From Flavobacteriaceae bacterium MAR_2010_72 (GTDB lineage: Bacteria > Bacteroidota > Bacteroidia > Flavobacteriales > Flavobacteriaceae), in the NCBI GenBank assembly GCA_003550275.1, contig QXCW01000002.1:868001-932000 (forward strand): DNA of 64,000 nucleotides, read 5' to 3'. A program made the position numbers and the translations under genes. This document shows positions 8,374 to 17,247 of the stretch, piece by piece (position 1 is the first letter of the stretch; the number at the start of each line of letters is the position of its first letter). The notes below the pieces were generated by a model. It was given only the letters and a program-made list of their open reading frames with translations, was not told the origin of the DNA and searched no databases.

Positions 8374-9366
8374 CTAATTGATGATTATTTTTTTATTTAG
8401 CAATCCTTTATCGGTTTTAATTTGTAAAATATAGGTTCCCTTTGCGAAATTGGAAACATCAATTTTATTTAAGTTGGTATCAACCTCAAAGGTTTTTATG
8501 ACCTTACCGTTTAAATCAATTAATTTTATGCGTTCTGTAAAATTAGTTTTAGTATCAACGGTGATATTATCATTTGCAGGTACAGGAAATATTCTGGTCA
8601 ACAACAATAAGTTGTCCTGAATGCTTAATGCTTCAGTAATGGTAAATTCTATGGCCTCATAAAGGGACCAAACACCATTTTCGTCTCTAGCTCTAACGTA
8701 AAGGTAGTGAGTGCCTTCAGTCAATCCTCCAGAAGGTATTGCTATAGCTTCGTTTAGGGTGAAAGTTGATGGATTGACATCTATAACGTTACCACTAGCC
8801 CCAGTTCCTGGGTCGGTATCAAAGAAATATTCATATTGGTTGATAGCGGTTTGAGCAGGAGCGGCAAAACTATGCACTAAAAAGGTTTGCTTAAAGAAAA
8901 GTGACCATCTATCATCTTCATCTTTTGTTCTAATATAAAGTGTGTGAATACCATCACTTAATGCAGCTGGTATTGCCAAAGATTCACTTACACTAAAACT
9001 TGGCGTTATTGCAATAGCAGTTCCATTGTTTGTTCCTGGATCTGTATCAAAAAAATATTCAGCTGCAATAATTTGTGATGGCGTAGTTGTGTCAGTAAAG
9101 TCATGTATCAAAAATGTTTGTTTAAAATACAACGACCAAATATCATTAGCATCTTTTGTTCTAACGTAAAGCGTATGAATACCTTTATTTAATGAACTGG
9201 TATTTATTGTGAAAGATTCAAAGATGGTATTACCAGGTGTATTGATGGTTATTGGTGTTCCATTATCGGTTCCAGGGTCAGTGTCTATAAAATATTCTGC
9301 TCTTTCTATTTGGGCAATTCCAAATAGAGGGATGCAGTATAATAAAAGGGTGAATAGCTTTCTCAT
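8374..9366 (-). CDS. secreted three-repeat protein with T9SS type A sorting domain
   Basis: A 330-residue secreted protein: signal peptide 1-19 (ends GIAQ), three tandem repeats of about 75 residues (21-90, 91-167, 168-245), and a C-terminal T9SS type A sorting domain (about 250-330, ending GTYILQIKT...KKIIIN). Each repeat has the signature EYFxDTDPGT, a GIHTLYVRTKDxxxxWSL motif and an aromatic C-terminal strand. The product should be exported by Sec, then carried across the outer membrane and anchored by type IX secretion. The upstream beta-helix gene is 27 nt away on the same strand. Binding partner unknown. Confidence 0.85.
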   Translation of the reverse strand: MRKLFTLLLYCIPLFGIAQIERAEYFIDTDPGTDNGTPITINTPGNTIFESFTINTSSLNKGIHTLYVRTKDANDIWSLYFKQTFLIHDFTDTTTPSQIIAAEYFFDTDPGTNNGTAIAITPSFSVSESLAIPAALSDGIHTLYIRTKDEDDRWSLFFKQTFLVHSFAAPAQTAINQYEYFFDTDPGTGASGNVIDVNPSTFTLNEAIAIPSGGLTEGTHYLYVRARDENGVWSLYEAIEFTITEALSIQDNLLLLTRIFPVPANDNITVDTKTNFTERIKLIDLNGKVIKTFEVDTNLNKIDVSNFAKGTYILQIKTDKGLLNKKIIIN

Positions 9367-9393
9367 AATTTTGATTTTAAATATTTGAAAAGG

Positions 9394-10410
9394 CTAATTC
9401 TTTTTCCCTGCCGTAAAAGTTACATCGAGATCTTGACCCATTGGAACGGAGGAATTAGAAATGTCTAAAGAAGTCATGTAGGGCCATAAATCAGGTCTTC
9501 CTTGAGGATCAAAATTGAACATAGCTCCATGAACACCTAAATCTGTGCCATCTGTACCAGCATTGACCGCCGCACCAGAGACATTGTAATCATTGTTGTA
9601 ATAGTCCGCAATATCTAAAAATGAAAACGAAAAACCAGGATCTGTATTGTCAAGGTTATTGCTCCCGTTTAATGAAGTTACAGTTTGCCCTTGTACATTA
9701 CGTGTTAGACAATTATTATAAACCACTGTTGAACTATTTAAATTAATATCTGTCGTGCTTCCCTCGAGAATAAAAATATTATTATTAACAATGGGATCTG
9801 CACATCCATTTGCAAAGTTTCCAGTAGAGCTTATTAAAATATTATTCAAAAAGCTTGAAGTATTGTCAAAACCCTGAATTGCATATGCGCTAGTGTTGTC
9901 AAATATATTGTTTTTTACAATCCAATTGTTTGAACTACTAACATTAACTGTTGCCGTAATAAATAGGTTTCCCTCAATAATCCAATCATCATTATCTAGC
10001 CTTCCAGTGATGGCAGAACCTGTAATCTTATTATTGATTACTTGTATATTATCTGCGTCACTTCCAGCGGCAATGCTTATATTACCAATGGTTAATCCAG
10101 TAATTAAGGAATTTGCACTTGCACCACCAAATGTTATGTTTCCAACACTTGCGGTTTCATTAATCTTGGAAGTGCTAGGATCATGGCCCATTCCAACTAT
10201 AACCAACCTTAAGTTAATTGTTTTATTGCCATAGCCGGTCGCAGATGGATGTATTTGTATTGTGTCTCCTACAGTTGCATTGTCAACTGCGTCAGAGAAG
10301 CTAGAATAGTCAGCACCAGCATTTTCACGATTATCAACCGTAATAACTTTTTGGGCTTGTAAGGTGAAAGTAATTAAGAGGCATACGAGAGTAGAAGAAA
10401 GTGTTTTCAT
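9394..10410 (-). CDS. secreted parallel beta-helix-like protein
   Basis: A 338-residue protein with signal peptide MKTLSSTLVCLLITFTLQAQ. The mature part opens with a pectate-lyase-like first turn (DYSSFSDAVDNATVGDTIQI), then Asn-rich repeating strands with N-N-x-I steps typical of right-handed beta-helix repeats (about 110-230). Such folds bind or cleave polysaccharides, but I cannot name catalytic residues. The C-terminus ends in GKKN without a recognisable T9SS tag. It sits upstream of the three-repeat T9SS protein and downstream of the AraC-type regulator gene, all on the minus strand. Confidence 0.75.
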   Translation of the reverse strand: MKTLSSTLVCLLITFTLQAQKVITVDNRENAGADYSSFSDAVDNATVGDTIQIHPSATGYGNKTINLRLVIVGMGHDPSTSKINETASVGNITFGGASANSLITGLTIGNISIAAGSDADNIQVINNKITGSAITGRLDNDDWIIEGNLFITATVNVSSSNNWIVKNNIFDNTSAYAIQGFDNTSSFLNNILISSTGNFANGCADPIVNNNIFILEGSTTDINLNSSTVVYNNCLTRNVQGQTVTSLNGSNNLDNTDPGFSFSFLDIADYYNNDYNVSGAAVNAGTDGTDLGVHGAMFNFDPQGRPDLWPYMTSLDISNSSVPMGQDLDVTFTAGKKN

Positions 10411-10517
10411 TTTGTGTAAGTATTTAAAAGTTAGTAAACGAAATGCCCGTAACTAGTTAAGGTTAAGAGAATGAAATAAACTTGAAGTACTTTAAAATTA
10501 GACACTTACAAACTTTT

Positions 10518-10555
10518 AAGTTCCAGATTTTTGTGAATGACAAAATTCTGGACTT
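10518..10555 (-). terminator. imperfect hairpin downstream of the AraC-type regulator gene
   Basis: AAGTTCCAGATTTTTGT pairs imperfectly with ACAAAATTCTGGACTT across a GAATG loop. On the minus strand it follows the regulator gene's stop at 10588 and precedes an A/T-rich stretch. It could end that transcript or be a leader structure of the beta-helix gene. Confidence 0.5.
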
Positions 10556-10587
10556 ATTTAAAATGGCTTTTTAAAATAATTTGAAAG

Positions 10588-11739
10588 TTATGCAGATAAC
10601 ATTTCTTTTTTATAGGAAAGTGGTGTTTTGCCAGTTGCTTTTTTAAATACTTCATAAAAAGAAGATTTGGAGTTAAATCCGGCCTCCAAACCTATAGCGG
10701 TAATCGTGTATTTTGAAAAGTCGGGGTTTCTCAAATATCGTTCTGCTTCCTTAACACGGTAAGAATTTAAATAATCCGGAAAACTTATGCTCAATTCTGA
10801 ATTGATCATTCGAGATAGATAACTCGGACTTAAGTTTAAGGATTCGGCAACACTTTCTAAAGTTAAATTGGAATCCAGATATTTCTTTTCATTAATCAAT
10901 AAATTTTCAAGAGCTAAAATGTATTCGTTCTTATAACTTGAAATTGTATTGTCAGAAGGTTTATGGTCGCTACCTACTTGCATTGATTGGGCGTCCATAT
11001 AATCCCTAATTCTTCTTCGATCGGCTATTATACCATATTTATAAATCCCTATATGTCCAAGCCAATAAATCATTACTGCTAAACCTAACCACAAACTGTA
11101 AAAAACTACTTCACCACTTTTAATGTACATATTTCTAATAGTCAAATAAGCCCATAAAAATGTAAAAAGCCATATAATTATCAGTGTTATTTTTAACCAT
11201 TTGATATCATTTTGAACGGAGTCTTTATTGAAGGTTCGAGATTGAATTTCGTACCGTCTTGTTTTATAGATTAAAATAGCAAGAAGAATAATACTAAAAA
11301 TCACCGAAAACAATTCCGTGTAAATAATAACAGTTCTATAAAATGGGTTAAGTTGATCCATTGCATGATTTCCCAATAGAAGCTGCACTCTAAAATACAT
11401 TGTTAGCCCTAATGAAATTATGAACGGGATAAAAATTACTTTTTCTGTCCAACGTACTTTCTTTGAAGGGTATAAAAAGGAAATCACATAAAAGTAAATG
11501 ATTGGAGCGTCAATTGCTGCAAAGGGCAGGTACAAATAATTATACATGTCTAGTAATGAAATCAAGCCAATATCAGGGATGATATACATTAAATTCCCGG
11601 CTGAATAACAAAAAATCAGGGATACTAAATAAAACGTACTCTTTGAATGGTATTTTTTTGAAAAGGCAACAATGAGCGTAAATATAAAGCCTTGAATTAT
11701 TCCAGCAATAATAAGCGTATTATAAATATTGAATTCCAT
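10588..11739 (-). CDS. membrane-anchored AraC/XylS-type transcriptional regulator
   Basis: A 383-residue regulator. The N-terminal ~235 residues hold about seven hydrophobic helices with short loops, and the last ~110 residues form an AraC-type double helix-turn-helix: TLESVAESLNLSPSYLSRMI and then ITAIGLEAGFNSKSSFYEVF, ending in the family's TGKTPLSYKK. This 7TM-plus-AraC layout is common in Bacteroidota; the ligand is usually unknown. It probably senses an envelope or small-molecule signal and binds DNA at the membrane. The neighbouring secreted protein genes downstream are plausible targets by position only. Confidence 0.88.
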   Translation of the reverse strand: MEFNIYNTLIIAGIIQGFIFTLIVAFSKKYHSKSTFYLVSLIFCYSAGNLMYIIPDIGLISLLDMYNYLYLPFAAIDAPIIYFYVISFLYPSKKVRWTEKVIFIPFIISLGLTMYFRVQLLLGNHAMDQLNPFYRTVIIYTELFSVIFSIILLAILIYKTRRYEIQSRTFNKDSVQNDIKWLKITLIIIWLFTFLWAYLTIRNMYIKSGEVVFYSLWLGLAVMIYWLGHIGIYKYGIIADRRRIRDYMDAQSMQVGSDHKPSDNTISSYKNEYILALENLLINEKKYLDSNLTLESVAESLNLSPSYLSRMINSELSISFPDYLNSYRVKEAERYLRNPDFSKYTITAIGLEAGFNSKSSFYEVFKKATGKTPLSYKKEMLSA

Positions 11740-12040
11740 CTTTTTACCAAACTCCTTTAAAGATAATTCATTTTGATGATTTTTTCTGTTTTCAATATCT
11801 TGATGACTTTATATGGCTAATCAGACGATTGTTTTTTTTCTGAAGAATGACTGTTTTCATTGCATTATCTTCCCGCTATTGCGTTATTTGTGTTTTGCTG
11901 TTTTACAAAAGCATTGTAAAATAGTAAAATGCGATTTAAGGCCATTTTCAAGCGATTTAAGACGCTTTTAAGTAATTAACAAATGTTGATAATTTCAACA
12001 TATATTGCTCGAAATGCTTTTTAAAAGCGGTTTAAATTGT

Positions 12041-12048
12041 TATCTTTG
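12041..12048 (+). promoter_or_regulatory. -7 promoter element (TATCTTTG) of gyrB
   Basis: Exact match to TAnnTTTG, 70 nt before the gyrB ATG. A clear TTG -33 element is not visible; the region 20 nt upstream is T/A-rich. Confidence 0.6.
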
Positions 12049-12064
12049 TAAGTATCCTAAAATG

Positions 12065-12088
12065 ATGCCAGAATTGGCATTTTTTTTT
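12065..12088 (+). terminator. terminator-like hairpin in the gyrB leader
   Basis: ATGCCA-GAAT-TGGCAT forms a 6-bp stem with a 4-nt loop, followed directly by eight T residues. It lies between the gyrB -7 element and the gyrB start codon, so it would be near the 5' end of the transcript. It may attenuate gyrB or end a short leader RNA. Confidence 0.55.
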
Positions 12089-12106
12089 GAACTCAAATCA
12101 AAATAA

Positions 12107-14059
<1,953 letters not shown>

Positions 14060-14103
14060 TAAATTTTAAAATTAGTTTAAGCTAAAAAAAATGGAATTTA
14101 AAT

Positions 14104-14138
14104 AAAAGCAGCTGCTTGTAAAGTGCAGCTGCTTTTTT
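14104..14138 (+). terminator. gyrB terminator
   Basis: AAAAGCAGCTGC pairs with GCAGCTGCTTTT (12 bp) across a 9-nt loop and is followed by T residues. Confidence 0.88.
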
Positions 14139-14211
14139 ATGTACAAAAAACTAAAACATCGATAAAATACAATTTTATATGTTGAAATACGTTTATTCTC
14201 TATGTTTTTAT

Positions 14212-14219
14212 TAGCTTTG
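14212..14219 (+). promoter_or_regulatory. -7 promoter element (TAGCTTTG) of the DUF6588-like gene
   Basis: TAGCTTTG fits TAnnTTTG and lies 24 nt before the ATG at 14244. TTT at 14192-14194 could serve as -33. Confidence 0.55.
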
Positions 14220-14243
14220 AAAAAAAAATAAAATACTTAACCT

Positions 14244-15254
14244 ATGAAAAAGTTATCACTAATTGCGGTTCTATTTACCGTACTATGCAGCAATGCCCAA
14301 GAGAATATTGATGATCTTCTCGCCGCTGGTGTTCAAGATGCCAAGCAGTTCACTACAGACTATATTGCTCCAGCTTCAGAAGGCTTGGCCTTTGGTATAA
14401 ACAATGGCTGGTTTAATAATGCAAAAACACCACATCGTTTTGGTTTTGAAATTTCATTAATTGGAAACGCTTCTTTTATTAAGGATGAAAAAAAATCCTT
14501 TTTGTTAAACGTAGCTGATTATGAAAATGTCCGGTTTGAGGATGGGAGTAGCTCAAAAAATGTCGCTACAGCTCTAGGTCATAATGATCCAGACATAACC
14601 ATCATAGTAACCTATGATGACCCAATTTTTGGGAATCAAGAAGTTGAACTGACTTTGCCAACAGGATTGGGTTCTACAGATTTAAACTTAATTCCTACTG
14701 CGTTTTTGCAGGCTAGTTTTTCGCCGTTTAAAGGCACACAAGTCAAAGCGCGTTATTTTCCTGAAGTTAATGCAAAGGATGCTAAAATAGGCTTATATGG
14801 CGTAGGACTTCAACAAGATTTCACCTCATGGTTACCGGCAGATAAAATTATTCCTGTGGCCATTTCAGGTTTAGTCGCATATTCCCATTTAAATGGAAGT
14901 TATGACTTTACCGATTCTAGTTTAGTAGACGGCGAAAATCAACAAATAAATACGGAGGTCAATACACTGTTGTTGCAACTTATTGTAGGAACTAAATTGA
15001 ATATCATTAATTTTTATGGAGGTTTAGGGTACATTACAGGGAAATCGACTACCGATCTTTTGGGAACTTACAGAGTGAACAATGGTGTTATTTTTTCTGA
15101 AGAAATTGTAGATCCCTTTTCCATCAAACAGGATGTTTCAGGAGTTAGAGCAACGGTTGGCGCCAATCTAAAACTTGGTTTTTTTGGACTTAATGCCGAT
15201 TATTCAATCGCTGAATTTGACAGTGCATCGTTAGGGATTAATTTTTCCTTTTAA
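14244..15254 (+). CDS. DUF6588-like secreted/outer-membrane protein
   Basis: A 336-residue protein with signal peptide (1-18, ends CSNA). The mature sequence is a run of short amphipathic strands with aromatic ends, finishing in LGINFSF, an outer-membrane beta-barrel style C-terminus. Early residues ENIDDLLAAGVQDAKQF followed by a YIAPASEGLAFGINNGW segment recall the DUF6588 family of Bacteroidota, from memory only. Function unknown. Monocistronic: own -7 element and own terminator. Confidence 0.72.
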   Translation: MKKLSLIAVLFTVLCSNAQENIDDLLAAGVQDAKQFTTDYIAPASEGLAFGINNGWFNNAKTPHRFGFEISLIGNASFIKDEKKSFLLNVADYENVRFEDGSSSKNVATALGHNDPDITIIVTYDDPIFGNQEVELTLPTGLGSTDLNLIPTAFLQASFSPFKGTQVKARYFPEVNAKDAKIGLYGVGLQQDFTSWLPADKIIPVAISGLVAYSHLNGSYDFTDSSLVDGENQQINTEVNTLLLQLIVGTKLNIINFYGGLGYITGKSTTDLLGTYRVNNGVIFSEEIVDPFSIKQDVSGVRATVGANLKLGFFGLNADYSIAEFDSASLGINFSF

Positions 15255-15273
15255 ATAAAAGCTAAAAACCAAG

Positions 15274-15306
15274 AAAAAGCATAAGAGATAATCTTATGCT
15301 TTTTTT
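15274..15306 (+). terminator. terminator after the DUF6588-like gene
   Basis: AAAAAGCATAAGA and TCTTATGCTTTTT make a 13-bp perfect stem with a GATAA loop, followed by T residues. Confidence 0.9.
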
Positions 15307-15326
15307 ATTTACCGCATAATAATTTG

Positions 15327-15334
15327 TAATTTTG
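15327..15334 (+). promoter_or_regulatory. -7 promoter element (TAATTTTG) of mdh
   Basis: TAATTTTG followed by CA matches the -7 consensus and lies 37 nt before the mdh ATG. Confidence 0.6.
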
Positions 15335-15371
15335 CACTCTTATTTGTCAACACAATTTAAATATATTTCAT

Positions 15372-16292
15372 ATGAAAGTTACCGTAGTAGGAGCAGGAGC
15401 AGTAGGTGCTAGTTGTGCCGAATATATTGCCATCAAAGATTTTGCAAGTGAAGTGGTGTTATTAGATATTAAAGAGGGTTTTGCCGAAGGTAAAGCCATG
15501 GATTTAATGCAAACCGCTTCATTAAATGGGTTTGATACCAAAATCACAGGAGTTACAAATGACTATTCTAAAACCGCTAATAGTGATATTTGTGTGATTA
15601 CTTCTGGGATTCCTCGTAAACCTGGGATGACTCGTGAAGAATTGATTGGAATCAACGCAGGTATCGTAAAATCAGTGTCATCAAGTTTGATCGCACATTC
15701 TCCTAATACAATTTTAATTGTGGTAAGTAACCCTATGGATACTATGACCTATTTGGCGCACAAAGCAACGGGATTACCTAAACATAGAATTATTGGTATG
15801 GGTGGAGCTTTAGATTCTGCACGTTTTAAATACCGCTTGGGTGAAGCCTTGAATGCGCCAATTAGCGATGTTGATGGTATGGTCATTGGTGGACATAGTG
15901 ATACTGGAATGATTCCGTTAACACGTCTAGCGACTCGAAATAGCGTTCCTGTATCTAAATTCATGTCTTCAGAGCGTTTAGAGCAAGTAAAAGAAGATAC
16001 TAAAGTTGGAGGAGCTACTTTAACTAAATTATTAGGAACATCAGCTTGGTATGCACCAGGTGCTGCTGTAAGTGGATTGGTACAGGCTATTGCTTGTGAC
16101 CAAAACAAAATGTATCCATGTTCGGTCTTTTTAGAAGGTGAATATGGTATGAACGATATCTGTATCGGAGTGCCGGTTATTTTAGGAAGAAACGGAATAG
16201 AACGTATTGTTGAAATTGAATTGACCGACGCCGAAAAAACGAACATGCAAGAAAGTGCAGATGCCGTTAGAAAGGTAAACGATCTGTTGTAA
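15372..16292 (+). CDS. mdh: malate dehydrogenase
   Basis: A 306-residue NAD-dependent malate dehydrogenase of the LDH-like type, oxidising malate to oxaloacetate in the TCA cycle. The Rossmann motif VGAGAVGASCAE is at 6-17, Asp32 in LLDIKEG selects NAD over NADP, and the substrate loop shows SGIPRKPGMTREEL (Arg82 and Arg88 region). The catalytic His175 is in GGHSDTGMIP and the partner Asp is in SNPMDTMTY/DSARFKYRL. Own promoter and terminator, so monocistronic. Confidence 0.96.
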   Translation: MKVTVVGAGAVGASCAEYIAIKDFASEVVLLDIKEGFAEGKAMDLMQTASLNGFDTKITGVTNDYSKTANSDICVITSGIPRKPGMTREELIGINAGIVKSVSSSLIAHSPNTILIVVSNPMDTMTYLAHKATGLPKHRIIGMGGALDSARFKYRLGEALNAPISDVDGMVIGGHSDTGMIPLTRLATRNSVPVSKFMSSERLEQVKEDTKVGGATLTKLLGTSAWYAPGAAVSGLVQAIACDQNKMYPCSVFLEGEYGMNDICIGVPVILGRNGIERIVEIELTDAEKTNMQESADAVRKVNDLL

Positions 16293-16324
16293 TTTCCAAC
16301 TTCAAAAATTAAATTGATATTATA

Positions 16325-16356
16325 TAAAGACTGTAGAAATGCAGTCTTTATTTTTT
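16325..16356 (+). terminator. mdh terminator
   Basis: TAAAGACTG and CAGTCTTTA form a 9-bp stem with an 8-nt loop, followed by six T residues. The -7 element of the next gene starts 3 nt later, so terminator and promoter are packed together. Confidence 0.85.
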
Positions 16357-16358
16357 GT

Positions 16359-16366
16359 TATATTTG
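16359..16366 (+). promoter_or_regulatory. -7 promoter element (TATATTTG) of the SecD-like gene
   Basis: Exact TAnnTTTG match that ends 4 nt before the ATG at 16371, suggesting a leaderless mRNA. Confidence 0.6.
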
Positions 16367-16370
16367 GCGC

Positions 16371-17006
16371 ATGAATTCGAGATGGTACATCGGTACTTTA
16401 GTTATTTTACTTGCTTTTTTAGGGGTGGTTGCTAATCAGAAACAACAAGCACCTAATCAGGAAATTGTATTGCAATTTACTTCAGACGAAGTTACCTCTA
16501 ATGATACCCAAAGTGCACTTGATATTGTAAAAAAACAGTTGCGACGTGCAGGCGTTGATGATATTCACATTAGCGAGGAAAGCAATGGAAGCTTAAAAAT
16601 TACTTATTACAGTAATACAGATGTATCTAATATTAAAAAGATACTTCTAAATGATGATAGTTTGGATTTGGGCTGTGTTTCAACTCATGAAGACCAGCAG
16701 CCAATCCAACCACCTTCAGAGGACACCACTGTTACCTATAATCTCGATATTTACGAAATTCAAAAAGGTGACAATTCTGCATCAAGTTCTGCTGGAAAAT
16801 TTGCATTAGAAGCCAAATCTGAAAACAACAGGTTTGTGAACCCTAATTTTCATTTTTCATTTGATGACCTTGTTGTATTAAAAAGTGATGGAATAGCAAA
16901 AATATCCTCAAATTTCAAAATCAATAGTGTCGTTGTCTCTGGCAATAAGTCACATCAAATTCCCGAAGTAAGAGCGGGCCCTTTCAGCAATGGGATGGTT
17001 AGCTAA
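16371..17006 (+). CDS. small membrane-anchored SecD periplasmic-domain-like protein
   Basis: A 211-residue protein with one N-terminal membrane helix (about 6-21) and a periplasmic remainder. Residues 48-100 follow the SecD part of the neighbouring SecDF (residues 190-243) almost without gaps: SALDIVKKQLRRAGV here, SAFEVLRKRIDKFGV there, then a strand and DVSNIKKIL here, DVERIKKLL there. This region in SecD is the periplasmic P1 base. The remaining transmembrane domains of SecD are absent. I chose the ATG at 16371 over upstream non-ATG codons because a terminator hairpin lies at 16325-16350. It may be an accessory of SecDF; no function is proven. Confidence 0.7.
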   Translation: MNSRWYIGTLVILLAFLGVVANQKQQAPNQEIVLQFTSDEVTSNDTQSALDIVKKQLRRAGVDDIHISEESNGSLKITYYSNTDVSNIKKILLNDDSLDLGCVSTHEDQQPIQPPSEDTTVTYNLDIYEIQKGDNSASSSAGKFALEAKSENNRFVNPNFHFSFDDLVVLKSDGIAKISSNFKINSVVVSGNKSHQIPEVRAGPFSNGMVS

Positions 17007-17247
17007 GAATTTTTTACTGTTGAGGTTTTAATATAGTAAAATTTTAAAGCTTAAACATACTCCCACATTTCAAATCAAGAATGAATCGCATTAATCAACA
17101 GGTACACTTTGAGCCTAATCATTCTTAAAAGAGTTATATAGTTTGAATAAAAACTATTAACCATTTATATCATAAAAAATTAATTGTCAAATCCGCTGTA
17201 AATTCTATATTTGCGCGTTAAAAAAATTGACCTAAAAACATAAAATA
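17007..17247 (+). other. intergenic region upstream of secDF
   Basis: No ORF seen. A widely spaced inverted pair AAGAATGA / TCATTCTT lies near 17080-17130, of unclear meaning. The secDF promoter is at its right end. Confidence 0.5.
17184..17213 (+). promoter_or_regulatory. secDF promoter (-33 TTG and -7 TATATTTG)
   Basis: TTG at 17184-17186, a 19-nt spacer and TATATTTG at 17206-17213 match the Bacteroidota housekeeping promoter in both elements and spacing. The ATG is at 17248. Confidence 0.75.

Noticed and set aside
11983-12001. Inverted repeat ATGTTGA-TAATT-TCAACAT as a replication-origin element
   Set aside because: No DnaA boxes, AT-rich unwinding cluster or dnaA gene nearby; kept as an unexplained repeat in the gyrB flank.
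15749-16246. 165-codon antisense reading frame within mdh
   Set aside because: Overlaps the whole conserved mdh core on the other strand and shows no domain.
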